64,000 nt of DNA, taken from positions 1 through 64,000 of the forward strand of contig NZ_PIPI01000006.1 in assembly GCF_003987315.1 (NCBI RefSeq), written 5' to 3'. A program made the translations under genes and the position numbers. Origin of the DNA: Aliidiomarina haloalkalitolerans. Its GTDB lineage: Bacteria; Pseudomonadota; Gammaproteobacteria; Enterobacterales; Alteromonadaceae. Shown here piece after piece: positions 17,244-26,133 of this stretch (the stretch's first letter is position 1; each line of letters starts with the position of its first letter). The notes below the pieces were generated by a model. That model was not told the DNA's origin, did no database searches, and was given only the letters and a program-made list of their open reading frames with translations.

Positions 17244-17792
17244 TTACAGAGTGTCGCCACCTAAAGGACGGTTACATGGGCATAACTCGTCAGTCTGTAA
17301 ACCGTCTAGGATACGCAGGATTTCTGCTGGGTTACGGCCAACGTTCAACGCGTTCACAGAAACGTGCTGGATAACGTTGTGTGGGTCAACGATGAAAGTT
17401 GCGCGTAGAGCAACGCTTTCAGCTTTGTCACGAACACCTAAACCGTCAACTAATACGCCTGAAGTGTCAGCGAATGAGTATTGGTTCAAACCGTTCAGGT
17501 CTGGGTGCTCACGGCGCCATGCTAATTTAACGAATTCGTTGTCAGTGCTACCACCAAGAACAACTGCATCGCGGTCAGCAAATTCTTCGTTCAATTTAGC
17601 AAACTCAACGATTTCAGTTGGGCAAACAAACGTGAAATCTTTTGGATAGAAGAAGATAACTTTCCACTTGCCTTCGAAGCTGTCTTGCGTGATGGTTTCA
17701 AACGCGCTCACGCCATTTTCTTCAGGCATGTTGAAGCCTGGCTTCGCTGCGACTACAGAAAATTCTGGTAATTTATCACCGATAGTTAACAT
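17244..17792 (-). CDS. ahpC: peroxiredoxin AhpC
   Basis: A 182-residue 2-Cys peroxiredoxin that reduces H2O2, alkyl hydroperoxides and peroxynitrite in the cytoplasm. The peroxidatic cysteine is C57 in DFTFVCPTE. The resolving site is a CPC pair (C171, C173) followed by NRPLGGDTL. The CPC tail places it with the Mycobacterium-type AhpC that works with AhpD, not with the enteric AhpC/AhpF type. It is first in the ahpC-ahpD unit and divergent from oxyR, with 165 bases between, so OxyR control is likely. A GGAG precedes the start. Confidence 0.93.
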   Translation of the reverse strand: MLTIGDKLPEFSVVAAKPGFNMPEENGVSAFETITQDSFEGKWKVIFFYPKDFTFVCPTEIVEFAKLNEEFADRDAVVLGGSTDNEFVKLAWRREHPDLNGLNQYSFADTSGVLVDGLGVRDKAESVALRATFIVDPHNVIQHVSVNALNVGRNPAEILRILDGLQTDELCPCNRPLGGDTL

Positions 17793-17871
17793 TCAAATTT
17801 CTCCATGATTTAATTTAGAACCTATTCAAAGGCTCCTGCCGTTGACTAGGACTGCTGCAAACTCGGGGAGC

Positions 17872-17924
17872 ATCATAGGCATTAATTTTTATTGGTGAAA
17901 ACGAATAAAAGCTATTACTATAAT
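17872..17924. promoter_or_regulatory. divergent ahpC/oxyR promoter region
   Basis: For ahpC the minus strand has an extended -10 TATGAT (17872-17877) with a -35-like TTTCAC 17 bases upstream. For oxyR the plus strand has a -10 TATAAT (17919-17924) with a poor -35. The AT-rich stretch between them is where OxyR would be expected to bind, but no full ATAG-N7-CTAT array was recognised by eye. Confidence 0.5.
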
Positions 17925-17957
17925 CGAATAATTTGATTAGCCTTTTGGTGAGAGACG

Positions 17958-18872
17958 ATGACCAAGTTACCGAGTTTGAAAAACCTGACCTATTTGTTGG
18001 CGTTGCACCAGCATCAAAATTTCAACCGTGCAGCACAGGCTTGTTTTGTCAGCCAATCGACCCTAAGTAGCGGCATTCAGAATCTTGAAGAGCAGCTCGG
18101 TTGCCAGTTGATTGAGCGCGATCATAAGTCCTTTTTATTTACCGGAATGGGCGAAGAGATTGTTGAACGCGCCCGTGAAATCCTGACCCATACGGAAGAG
18201 CTGGTAAACTTTGCCCAAAGCCAAGGCAATATCATGGAAGGGCCTTTGCGGATTGGCTGTATCCCTACTATTGGGCCTTTTATTCTTGGGCCATTAAGTA
18301 AAGCGCTGAAGCAGAACTACCCAAAGCTAAGCTTGTACATTCGCGAAGACACCACCCATCAACTCATGAACTTGTTGCGTGACGGCGACCTCGATGTGCT
18401 AATTTTGGCATTGCCCGTCGATTTGCAGGGCAATCAACAATGGGTTGTTGGTAAAGACCCGTTCAAAATGGTGCTGGTACCGAAACTAGCGAAGCTCGCT
18501 GGTGAACCGGTTGACTACAATAAGTTACCGAATAAAAGCATCTTTTTGCTCGAAAAAGAGCATTGCATGACGGGCCATGCCGTCACTGCGTGCCGCCTCG
18601 GTAACAAAGAAAAGATCAATCCGTTTACTGCCTCCAGCTTGCATAGCCTGATCCAAATGGCCGAAGCCTTGGAGGGCGCGACTTTTGTACCGCAAATGGC
18701 CATTGATGCTGGCGTGCTAAGCGGCAGTGATTTAGTGGTTACTGAGCCTGGTGATGGTGAAGCTTATCGAGAGATTGGTTTAGTCTTTCGACCGACCACC
18801 AGCCGGCGACAAACATTCCGGAAATTAGCCGAGTTACTCGCAGAGTTTCTGCCTATTTCAACCTTGAAATAG
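17958..18872 (+). CDS. oxyR: hydrogen peroxide sensor and regulator OxyR
   Basis: A 304-residue LysR-family activator. The N-terminal helix-turn-helix occupies residues 5-65 and the sensor domain 90-300. The two redox cysteines are C203 (EKEHCMTG) and C212 (AVTACRLG), nine residues apart as in E. coli OxyR (C199 and C208). Peroxide forms a disulfide between them and turns the protein into an activator. It is divergent from ahpC, its probable target. A GGTGAG lies before the start. A hairpin without a T tail (18897-18916) follows the gene. Confidence 0.95.
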   Translation: MTKLPSLKNLTYLLALHQHQNFNRAAQACFVSQSTLSSGIQNLEEQLGCQLIERDHKSFLFTGMGEEIVERAREILTHTEELVNFAQSQGNIMEGPLRIGCIPTIGPFILGPLSKALKQNYPKLSLYIREDTTHQLMNLLRDGDLDVLILALPVDLQGNQQWVVGKDPFKMVLVPKLAKLAGEPVDYNKLPNKSIFLLEKEHCMTGHAVTACRLGNKEKINPFTASSLHSLIQMAEALEGATFVPQMAIDAGVLSGSDLVVTEPGDGEAYREIGLVFRPTTSRRQTFRKLAELLAEFLPISTLK

Positions 18873-19119
18873 ACCGTCATTAAGAGTCCCAAGTTAAGCA
18901 CGACAATCGTCGTGCTCAACCATCCATTAATCGAGTTTTTGGCAGTCTGTCTGATCGCAGAGCGCATTTTTGTGGTATTTAACTATACTCAAAAGGCTGT
19001 TTTCGCGCATTTTCTGGCGCACGTTTACCAGAGTGTGTATTAAGCAAATTCTATGCAACTTGGAATTTGTTTCCTGTCTGTACAGCACAGACACCTACTA
19101 ACAGAGGAGTTACTTCACG
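18873..19119 (+). promoter_or_regulatory. intergenic region with two inverted repeats before the dehydrogenase gene
   Basis: Two short dyads precede the dehydrogenase-receptor operon: CAAATTC-N11-GAATTTG at 19045-19069 and TGTCTGT-N5-ACAGACA at 19075-19093. Their spacing suits regulator binding at a promoter. No good -35/-10 pair was identified. The second dyad contains CTGT and ACAG but not with the LexA spacing. A hairpin lies at 18897-18916. Confidence 0.4.
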
Positions 19120-20268
19120 ATGCAACGAACGACTATCAGCTTAGCTTTTGCAATGGCATTCGGAGGCAGTGCGGTTTTAGCAGCTCCAGCAGAAGCAAAC
19201 ACCATTGAAACCCGTTGGACCAACGTTGAAGTAGAAACCGTTGCTGAGGGCTTAGTGCGCCCTTGGGGTATTGCATTTTTGGGTGATGGCCGCATGCTCG
19301 TGACCGAATTACCGGGTCGCTTACGCATTGTTGAAGCCGATGGCACATTAGGCGACCCGATTGACGGCTTACCGGAAGTACGCGTGCGCAACCAAGGTGG
19401 TTTGTTAGATGTGGCGTTAGCACCCGACTTCGCAGAATCACAACGTATTTACATTTCTTGGTCTGAGCCCGATGCACCAGGCAGCAACATAACCAGTACT
19501 GCAGTGGCTCATGCGCGTTTAGCAGACGGTGCCTTACATGACTTTACGCGGATTTTTAGCGGTTACCCAAAAGTCGATGGCGGTCGTCATTACGGTGGCC
19601 GTATGGTCTTCACCCCCGATGGTCAGCATCTTTATGTGGGTTTAGGTGATCGTGGCCACCAAATGATTGAGTCACAAGACCTCGACAGCCATACGGGTAC
19701 GTTAATCCGTATTCACCCAGACGGTTCGGTTCCAGCGGACAACCCTTACGTTAATACAGAAGGCGCGTTGCCAGAGATCTGGTCTTATGGCCATCGCAAC
19801 ATTCAAGGCATCGACATTCAGCCAAGTACAGGGCTTGTTTGGGCGGTTGAGCACGGTCCTCAAGGCGGTGACGAAGTTAACCAACCTGAGCCTGGAAAAA
19901 ACTACGGTTGGCCAGTCATTACCCATGGCGAACAATACGGTGGCGGACAAATGGCCGAAACGGTTAGTTTCAAAAAAGACGGCATGGAATTACCGGTTTG
20001 GCATTGGACACCTTCAATTGCCGTTAGTGGTATGAACTTTTATAACGGTGATAAATTCCCAGCGTGGCAGGGCAATATTTTGGCCGGCGGGTTACGTGGC
20101 CAACAAGTCGCGCGTTTAGAAGTTGACGGGGATCGCGTGATTCACCAAGAAGTCATGAAAATGGATTACCGAATTCGCGAAGTGCGCGTCGGACCTGATG
20201 GTTACATTTATTTGCTCACCGATAATCGTGACAACGACAAAATCTTACGTTTAAAGCCAGCGGAATAA
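19120..20268 (+). CDS. PQQ-dependent aldose sugar dehydrogenase-like protein
   Basis: A 382-residue periplasmic six-bladed beta-propeller of the soluble glucose dehydrogenase/YliI family, which oxidises the C1 position of sugars using PQQ. The signal peptide covers residues 1-26 (ending AEANT). VEHGPQGGDEVNQPEPGKNYGWP is the conserved Ca2+/PQQ region, seen as two motifs: EHGPQGGDE and KNYGWP. RHYGGRMVF and DNRDNDKIL are further family segments. PQQ synthesis genes are not in the window, so the cofactor might be made elsewhere or imported. It is followed after 3 bases by a TonB-dependent receptor gene, which suggests an operon. The substrate cannot be read from sequence. Confidence 0.87.
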   Translation: MQRTTISLAFAMAFGGSAVLAAPAEANTIETRWTNVEVETVAEGLVRPWGIAFLGDGRMLVTELPGRLRIVEADGTLGDPIDGLPEVRVRNQGGLLDVALAPDFAESQRIYISWSEPDAPGSNITSTAVAHARLADGALHDFTRIFSGYPKVDGGRHYGGRMVFTPDGQHLYVGLGDRGHQMIESQDLDSHTGTLIRIHPDGSVPADNPYVNTEGALPEIWSYGHRNIQGIDIQPSTGLVWAVEHGPQGGDEVNQPEPGKNYGWPVITHGEQYGGGQMAETVSFKKDGMELPVWHWTPSIAVSGMNFYNGDKFPAWQGNILAGGLRGQQVARLEVDGDRVIHQEVMKMDYRIREVRVGPDGYIYLLTDNRDNDKILRLKPAE

Positions 20269-20271
20269 ATC

Positions 20272-22356
20272 ATGGCGAAGTTGTACCCAACCACAAGGCT
20301 CGTCGCGATGACGAGCCTTTTTCTCTCGCCCTCGATACTGATCTCGCCTGCCGTTGCCGATGAAGAAGCCGCAGCAAACGAGGAAGTCATTGTTGTCACA
20401 GCAACCCGCAGTGAGCGTCCTTGGCTGTCGACTCCCGCTAGTATTGAACGTATATCGGTACAAGAACAGCTACCCGGTATGCGCACCGATGCAGCCGAAT
20501 TACTGACTGGCATTGCCGGTGTGCAAGTCGATACCCGCTACAACTTTGCCCAAGACACGCGTGTAACCTTGCGCGGTTTTGGTGCACGAGCCGCTTTCGG
20601 GGTTCGTGGTGTGCGTTTACGTTTAGACGGCATTCCTTTGTCAATGCCCGACGGCCAAGCGCAAACGTCAAGTATTTTGCTCGACGAGCCAAGCCATGTC
20701 GAAGTATTACGCGGGCCATTCGCAGCGGTTTACGGAAACTCGGCTGGCGGTGTGATTGATTTGCAAAGCGAGCGACCGCTCGAATCACAATTATCGGCGA
20801 ACCTGAGCGTTGGTAGCAAAGCACGCGAGCGCCAGCATGTTCGGGCGGTCTTTGCGGATAGCGGTGACGTTGGCAGCACTTTAAGTTTCGATTACGCCCG
20901 CTTTCGTACCGACGGTGATCGGGCAAACAGCGCGGTGGAGCGTGACCAGTGGGCGGTTCGTGCTTACCACACCTTTGCCGAAGGCATGGAACTAATCCTC
21001 CGTATCGACGATAACGATGCGCCCTATTTGGGCGACCCGCTAGCTCTTAGTCCAGAACAATGGCGGGAAAATCCGCGTCAGGTAGCTTCGCAAGCGGAGA
21101 CCTTCGGCACGCGCAAGTCCATTCGTCATCGGCAGCAGTCTCTTACGCTGCGGCAGCGGGCCAGCGCCAGCGAACACTTAGCAGGTTGGCAGGTCAATGC
21201 CTGGCGGGGAAAACGTGAAATTGAACAGTATTTAGCCTTCCCGGGTAGTGCCATTACGCAAGCCGGCGGTGTCGTCGACCTAGCTCGCAGCTTTAAAGGC
21301 GTGAACGCGGAAACCACTTGGCAAGCACGGCAAAACTGGCAAGTCACGACGGCTCTCGATTATGAAGAACAAACCGATGAGCGTCTTGGGTTCGTCAATG
21401 ATTTTGGCCGCCGCGGTGACTTACGTCGCGACGAAACCGGTACCGTTGAAAGCCTCGATGGCTCGGTCATCAGTGACTTGCAAGTGAACGAGCGACTCGC
21501 TTGGGTAACTGGAGTGCGTTATAGCAACCTCGACTTCGCCGTTAACGATCGTTTTGTTGTCGAAGGAAATCCAGATGATAGCGGCTCGACAAGCTATACC
21601 GAGATTGCTTGGAGTAGCGGCTTAAGTTATGCCATTTCGCCGCAGTTAAGCGCATTTTTGGCAGTTGGCGAAGGGTTTGAAACACCAACATTAACTGAAA
21701 TGGCCTATCAAAACGAAGGCTCGGGTTTAAACACGGATTTGCGCGCCGCCAAACTGGCGCAGCAGGAAATCGGTTTGAAATGGCTTGGGGCAACCTTGCA
21801 AGGCCAGGTGACGCTCTTTCAAATTAACACCCGTGATGATCTGGTGGTCGACCAAAGCAATGATGGCCGCACGACCTATCGCAATGCCGCTCGTACCGAA
21901 CGAGAAGGTCTTGAGATCGGCGGCATCTGGCGATTTACTCAAGATTGGAGCTGGCGCACGAGCTATACCTATTTAAACGCAGAATATGGTGGTCGTGAAG
22001 TGGCTATTGCTGGTAACCGACTACCCGGTCTTGCGCGCCATGAGCTGTTTCAACAATTGGAATGGCGGCCACTGGGCACTGAGCAGCTTGAGCTGCTCTT
22101 GAACGCTCGATACCGCTCAAACATCGCCACGAATGACGCAAACAATGAATTTGCGCCCAGTGCAACGGTGTGGAATGCGGCTATCCGCAGTAACCTTCAG
22201 CGAGGCAACTGGTTGATTCAGCCGTGGCTGCGCATCGAGAACTTCACCGATAAAACCTATGTTGGCTCGGTTGTGGTCAATCAAGGTAATGGCCGGTCGT
22301 TTGAGCCAGCTCCTGGCCGGATTTGGATGGCAGGCGTCACCTTACGTCGGTTTTAA
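20272..22356 (+). CDS. TonB-dependent outer-membrane receptor
   Basis: A 694-residue outer-membrane transporter. A signal peptide (residues 1-29, ending PAVAD) precedes a TonB-box-like EEVIVVTATRSE. The plug domain follows (about 50-160, with RTDAAELLTGIAGVQV and VEVLRGPFAAVYGNSAGGVI), then a 22-strand barrel that ends in VTLRRF with the C-terminal phenylalanine. It starts 3 bases after the dehydrogenase stop codon. Given this partner, import of PQQ, a sugar acid or a metal complex can be proposed, but that is inference. The gene runs into the convergent sigma-54 regulator, with 9 bases between. Confidence 0.9.
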   Translation: MAKLYPTTRLVAMTSLFLSPSILISPAVADEEAAANEEVIVVTATRSERPWLSTPASIERISVQEQLPGMRTDAAELLTGIAGVQVDTRYNFAQDTRVTLRGFGARAAFGVRGVRLRLDGIPLSMPDGQAQTSSILLDEPSHVEVLRGPFAAVYGNSAGGVIDLQSERPLESQLSANLSVGSKARERQHVRAVFADSGDVGSTLSFDYARFRTDGDRANSAVERDQWAVRAYHTFAEGMELILRIDDNDAPYLGDPLALSPEQWRENPRQVASQAETFGTRKSIRHRQQSLTLRQRASASEHLAGWQVNAWRGKREIEQYLAFPGSAITQAGGVVDLARSFKGVNAETTWQARQNWQVTTALDYEEQTDERLGFVNDFGRRGDLRRDETGTVESLDGSVISDLQVNERLAWVTGVRYSNLDFAVNDRFVVEGNPDDSGSTSYTEIAWSSGLSYAISPQLSAFLAVGEGFETPTLTEMAYQNEGSGLNTDLRAAKLAQQEIGLKWLGATLQGQVTLFQINTRDDLVVDQSNDGRTTYRNAARTEREGLEIGGIWRFTQDWSWRTSYTYLNAEYGGREVAIAGNRLPGLARHELFQQLEWRPLGTEQLELLLNARYRSNIATNDANNEFAPSATVWNAAIRSNLQRGNWLIQPWLRIENFTDKTYVGSVVVNQGNGRSFEPAPGRIWMAGVTLRRF

Positions 22357-22365
22357 AGGCTAAAG

Positions 22366-23745
22366 CTATCCCTCTTTGCTGTCATCTAACCAACGATACA
22401 AGGTTCGGCGCGTAACCCCCAAGATATCGGCGGCTTTACGTTTATTGCCGCCGGTTTCGCGCAGTACATATTGCACGTAGTCTTGCTGTACTTCATTCAG
22501 CGTACGCAAAGGCTGCGGGTCGGTGTTTGTTGCGCTAGCTGAGTCTATTTGCGGCGCCAACTGTTGCGCCGCCAAGCGCATACGCTCGGGTAAGTGCTCA
22601 GGCTCAATCACGTCCTCTTGGCAAAAAGTTACCGCACGCTCAATTGCGTTGCGCAGTTCACGAATATTGCCCGGAAACGGGTACTGATAAATCAAATCAA
22701 GTGATGCCGCACTAAACTGCCGAGCCGTACCGGACTCTTGAGTGAGTTCGGCAAGAATGTGCTGTGCTAATAGTTCACGGTCATCACCACGTTCACGCAG
22801 GGCAGGAATCTGCAACGTGAGCGCCTCAAGCCGATAGAATAAGTCTTGGCGGAACGTCCCTTCCGCGACCAATGCCTCAAGGTCACGGTGAGTGGCGGCA
22901 ATAATTCTTACATTGACCGCGACTTCTTGATCCGAACCCACCGGACGCATCGTTCCTTCTTGTAGAACACGTAAGAGCTTAGCTTGCAGTTCTAACGGCA
23001 TTTCACCAATTTCATCGAGCAACAAGGTGCCGCCGTCGGCTTCTTTCAATAAACCCGTACGCGCTTTCTGTGCGCCTGTAAAAGCGCCCGCAGCATGGCC
23101 AAAAAATTCACTTTCCATTAAATCTGTAGGAATACCGGCGCAGTTCACGGCCAGAAACGGCTGACCGGCCCGCGAACTTTCCGCATGAATGCCCTTTGCT
23201 ACTAGCTCTTTACCGGTACCACTTTCGCCAAGCACGAGGACTGGCGCATCGGCTGCGGCCACTTGCTGAATATTCTGATAAAGCTGACGCATCGCTCGGC
23301 TGTGTCCAACCATGCCATGAAAAGATTCGTTATCTTTTTGCTGGCGCAGTTGACTCACTTCTTGCTCAAGACGACGATGCTTTAACAAGCGCTGAATGGT
23401 TAGGAGCAAGTGCTCCATGTCCAGCGGCTTAGTCATAAAATCATCGGCACCTTGTTTCAAAGCCGCCACTGCTTGGCTAACTGAGCCAAATGCGGTAATT
23501 AACAACATCAAAGGTGCTGGCGACAAGGACTTCACCTGTTTCACTAGCGTCATGCCGTCTGCGCCAGGCAGGCGCAAATCGCTGAGTACGAGGTCGGGTT
23601 GCCCACTTTCAATATGCGGCAACGCTTCTTCGACAGAGAGAAAATGACGCACACGAAACCCTTCCGATTCCAACTCCTCAACAAGGAGCTCGGCTAATCC
23701 AGGATCGTCCTCCACAACGATGATGCGTTCATTCCACTTCGCCAT
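22366..23745 (-). CDS. sigma-54-dependent response regulator (NtrC/AtoC type)
   Basis: A 459-residue activator with three domains. The receiver (residues 5-120) has phosphoacceptor D56 in VLSDLRLPG. The AAA+ sigma-54 interaction domain (about 150-380) has Walker A GESGTGKE and an intact GAFTGA loop for sigma-54 contact. A Fis-type helix-turn-helix is at the C-terminus (GNKRKAADILGVTRRTLYRW). The ATG at 23745 is used because GGAGAG lies just upstream, although the frame opens at 23802 inside the kinase gene. It follows the kinase after 20 bases. A -24/-12 promoter lies upstream of the divergent gene at 25536, the likely target. Confidence 0.94.
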   Translation of the reverse strand: MAKWNERIIVVEDDPGLAELLVEELESEGFRVRHFLSVEEALPHIESGQPDLVLSDLRLPGADGMTLVKQVKSLSPAPLMLLITAFGSVSQAVAALKQGADDFMTKPLDMEHLLLTIQRLLKHRRLEQEVSQLRQQKDNESFHGMVGHSRAMRQLYQNIQQVAAADAPVLVLGESGTGKELVAKGIHAESSRAGQPFLAVNCAGIPTDLMESEFFGHAAGAFTGAQKARTGLLKEADGGTLLLDEIGEMPLELQAKLLRVLQEGTMRPVGSDQEVAVNVRIIAATHRDLEALVAEGTFRQDLFYRLEALTLQIPALRERGDDRELLAQHILAELTQESGTARQFSAASLDLIYQYPFPGNIRELRNAIERAVTFCQEDVIEPEHLPERMRLAAQQLAPQIDSASATNTDPQPLRTLNEVQQDYVQYVLRETGGNKRKAADILGVTRRTLYRWLDDSKEG

Positions 23746-23765
23746 TATCTCTCCAACAGCAACCG

Positions 23766-25310
23766 TTAGGTCGCCAATTTCAATGTTAATGTTGCAATAC
23801 AACCTCGACCTTCGGGGTTGTTCTCTAAATTCAGCTGGCCGCGATACTCTTTCGCTACATTGCTGACAATTGCCAAACCCAAGCCAGTGCCTTCACCTTG
23901 CCCTTTGGTCGTTACAAATGGTTCCTTGAGCTCTTGTGCGGTCAGCGAATCCGTTAAACCCGGACCATCGTCAAGAACCCGAATCGTTAGCTCCGGCTGC
24001 TGCCGCGAGTGCAGGCTGACGGGGCCGGGTTCAAAGTCCACTTGTACCACCACCCATTGGTCGGCAACCTGCGCGGCATTACGAACTAAATTAACCAGCG
24101 CGAGCTCAAGCCTTGAAGCACTGGCATAAAAGATTGGTAGGGGCGTCTCGGGCAGCATCAAGCGCAGCTGTAACGACTCGTCATCTAGTTCGTGACGAAC
24201 GTTATCGAGAACATCTTGCAGTAACTGGGGCAACTGAATAGCCGCGTCATCGGCCACTTCTTCGACATGCTCCTCGGCGGGACGGCAATAGTTAAGTAGC
24301 TGTTGGACAATACGAGTGAGCCGTGCCACTTGGCCACGAATAGCTATTAACTGACGCTGGCGATCGGGATCTTCTTCTTGGCGCAATAAGCGTTGGGCTC
24401 GGCCATCAATAACGGTCAGCGGCGCTCCGAGCTCATGAGCGATGCCACTGGCGACATTACCGATTGCCGCCATTTTCTCTTGGTGTTGTAACTTCTCAGC
24501 CAGCTCCTGCTCTTGTTGTCGGGCTAATTCTAGCTCCTCGTCTTTGCGCTCAATACTGTCCAGCATTTGATTTAAACCGTGGGCGATTTGCGCTACTTCC
24601 CCGGGGCCGTCTGTTGCCGCTCGATAATCCCGTTCTCCGGCCTCAACACGCGTCATCGCTTGTTTGAGTTGGTTCACGTGACGACCAACACCACGGTAGT
24701 GACCAAAAATAACGACGGTCAAGGTAAGTAATGCCATGGCTGCCCAGATTATCCATGCCACTCGGGTTAAACGTGCAAACGAGGCATCAAAATCGCTGGC
24801 TTGGCGATTAATTTGAATAAATCCATTCGGCTGTCCAAGCGGATCAAATAAAGGCAAAAACTGCGAATACATTTCAACACCGGAAATCTGTCGTGTACGC
24901 TCTTGCTGTTCGCCGGTGAGCACAACTTCCTGTGCCACACGGCTGCGGCTGAGGTCGCGCGATGCTATGCCTGCAGCAGCGACACGGTTGCCATTGGCGT
25001 CGTAGACCGAAGCGCCATAAACCCGGCCAATGTCGAATACAGAATCTAAAGCTCGTTGCACCGCCTCTTCGTCATTCTCTAGAATCGCTTCCTGTACGAG
25101 CATCCGAATCGCTCGCCCCAGCAACTCTAAGTCATCCTTGAGACGCTCCGTTTCCAGGCTATTGAGACGCTCGATACCCACGCCAAGTCCAATACCGACA
25201 ATGGCTAACATTGGAATGACGACGTACAGCATGAGTGCTCGCTGGACACCCGATAACTTCCACCACGAGGCAGATGGGACAGAATTTGTTTTCACATTAA
25301 GTTCTCGCAT
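23766..25310 (-). CDS. sensor histidine kinase of the sigma-54 system
   Basis: A 514-residue inner-membrane kinase. Transmembrane helices are near residues 24-45 and 184-204 and flank a periplasmic sensor domain of about 135 residues. A HAMP segment (205-257), a coiled coil (255-282) and the dimerisation domain follow, with phosphoacceptor H292 in SGIAHELGAPL. The ATP-binding domain has the N box (NLVRNAAQ), DDGPGL and GEGTGLGLAI. It would phosphorylate the response regulator encoded 20 bases downstream. The signal sensed is unknown. No strong ribosome site precedes the start, and an inverted-repeat cluster lies just upstream. Confidence 0.93.
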   Translation of the reverse strand: MRELNVKTNSVPSASWWKLSGVQRALMLYVVIPMLAIVGIGLGVGIERLNSLETERLKDDLELLGRAIRMLVQEAILENDEEAVQRALDSVFDIGRVYGASVYDANGNRVAAAGIASRDLSRSRVAQEVVLTGEQQERTRQISGVEMYSQFLPLFDPLGQPNGFIQINRQASDFDASFARLTRVAWIIWAAMALLTLTVVIFGHYRGVGRHVNQLKQAMTRVEAGERDYRAATDGPGEVAQIAHGLNQMLDSIERKDEELELARQQEQELAEKLQHQEKMAAIGNVASGIAHELGAPLTVIDGRAQRLLRQEEDPDRQRQLIAIRGQVARLTRIVQQLLNYCRPAEEHVEEVADDAAIQLPQLLQDVLDNVRHELDDESLQLRLMLPETPLPIFYASASRLELALVNLVRNAAQVADQWVVVQVDFEPGPVSLHSRQQPELTIRVLDDGPGLTDSLTAQELKEPFVTTKGQGEGTGLGLAIVSNVAKEYRGQLNLENNPEGRGCIATLTLKLAT

Positions 25311-25320
25311 TGGCTAATTT

Positions 25321-25359
25321 TGACACAAAATGTCACGGACATAAATGACACATGTGTCA
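25321..25359. promoter_or_regulatory. paired TGACA/TGTCA dyads, likely activator sites
   Basis: Two dyads lie 10 bases apart: TGACA-N5-TGTCA (25321-25335) and the perfect palindrome TGACACATGTGTCA (25346-25359). They are about 10-50 bases before the kinase start and about 110-150 bases before the -24/-12 promoter that points the other way. That is the usual distance for enhancer-like sites of sigma-54 activators. The same sites could also regulate the kinase operon. Confidence 0.6.
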
Positions 25360-25467
25360 AAATTATACACATATACCTGATGTAACTGACTGTTAAGAAC
25401 GCGGAAAGAATCTGTAAATTTTAATTTAACCCTTTAAAAACAATTAGATAACAACAAAATATAAAAG

Positions 25468-25484
25468 TTGGCATGGTCTTCGCT
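25468..25484 (+). promoter_or_regulatory. sigma-54 (-24/-12) promoter
   Basis: The sequence TTGGCATGGTCTTCGCT has the invariant GG (25470-25471) and GC (25482-25483) exactly ten bases apart. It matches the consensus TTGGCACG-N4-TTGC at all but two positions. Transcription would start near 25495, some 40 bases before the gene at 25536. A sigma-54 activator is encoded next door. Confidence 0.88.
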
Positions 25485-25535
25485 TTGTTCTCTGTGACAT
25501 TCCAATAAATTGTTCAAACGTCCACAGGAGGACTT

Positions 25536-25931
25536 ATGTTAAAACGTACTTTTGCACTTTCAGCTCTTGTTGCTGCCATGTTCGCTACGCCAGCACTGGC
25601 TCAGGATCAGGACGCAGCGGCGTACGCGCAACAGCAAATGGAACAAATGGCAAATGAGCCAGTGACCGATGAGCAACTTGAGAAGTTCGTCGAAGCAATT
25701 GAGCACATTGAACGCATTAACGACGAGTTTGTGACTGCTTTAGAGAGCGTCGAGACTCAAGAGCAAGCTCAGGAACTGCAGTTAAATGCACAACGTGAAA
25801 TGGTTGAATCTGTAGAAGAAACTGGTCTGAGCGTTGAAGAGTACAATGCCTTGGCCTACCGCCTGCAGAACGACCCTGAAGTTCAGCGTCGCGTTGAAGA
25901 AATGCGTGAAGATGAAGACGAGCGCTATTAA
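25536..25931 (+). CDS. exported DUF4168-family protein
   Basis: A 131-residue protein with a signal peptide (residues 1-22, ending PALAQ). The mature part is acidic and helical and fits the DUF4168 family (VTDEQLEKFVEAIEHIERIN at residues 43-62, then a second helical half). Its function is unknown. An AGGAGG ribosome site precedes the start. The gene has its own sigma-54 promoter and a terminator right after it, so it is a single-gene unit and the probable main target of the adjacent two-component system. The residues EQAQELQ and EDEDERY give it a highly charged, probably soluble periplasmic character. Confidence 0.8.
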   Translation: MLKRTFALSALVAAMFATPALAQDQDAAAYAQQQMEQMANEPVTDEQLEKFVEAIEHIERINDEFVTALESVETQEQAQELQLNAQREMVESVEETGLSVEEYNALAYRLQNDPEVQRRVEEMREDEDERY

Positions 25932-25964
25932 TCAGTCATGCTGATCATTTAAGTAGCACTCCCC

Positions 25965-25995
25965 AAAAGCCCTGACCTCGGTCGGGGCTTTCTCT
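25965..25995 (+). terminator. terminator of the DUF4168 gene
   Basis: The hairpin AAAGCCCTGACC/GTCGGGGCTTT with a short loop is followed by TCTCTATTTT. It lies about 35 bases after the stop codon. Confidence 0.75.
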
Positions 25996-26133
25996 ATTTT
26001 GCGCTTTCTTTTCTCTCGGTATGTTACAGCTGTACTTTTGCGGTATGATATTGCCGTTCGCATACACAAGGGCTCCTCAAGAGAGCCTTCGATGCATGCA
26101 ATTAATTGCGAATACAACAGAAGAGGACATATC

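Noticed and set aside
19075-19093. CTGT and ACAG elements before the dehydrogenase gene, as a LexA box
   Set aside because: The spacing between CTGT and ACAG is four or five bases, not eight, so it does not fit the SOS consensus. It is kept as a plain inverted repeat.
20438-20926. Minus-strand 162-residue frame inside the TonB receptor gene
   Set aside because: It is an antisense shadow of the receptor's strong coding frame.
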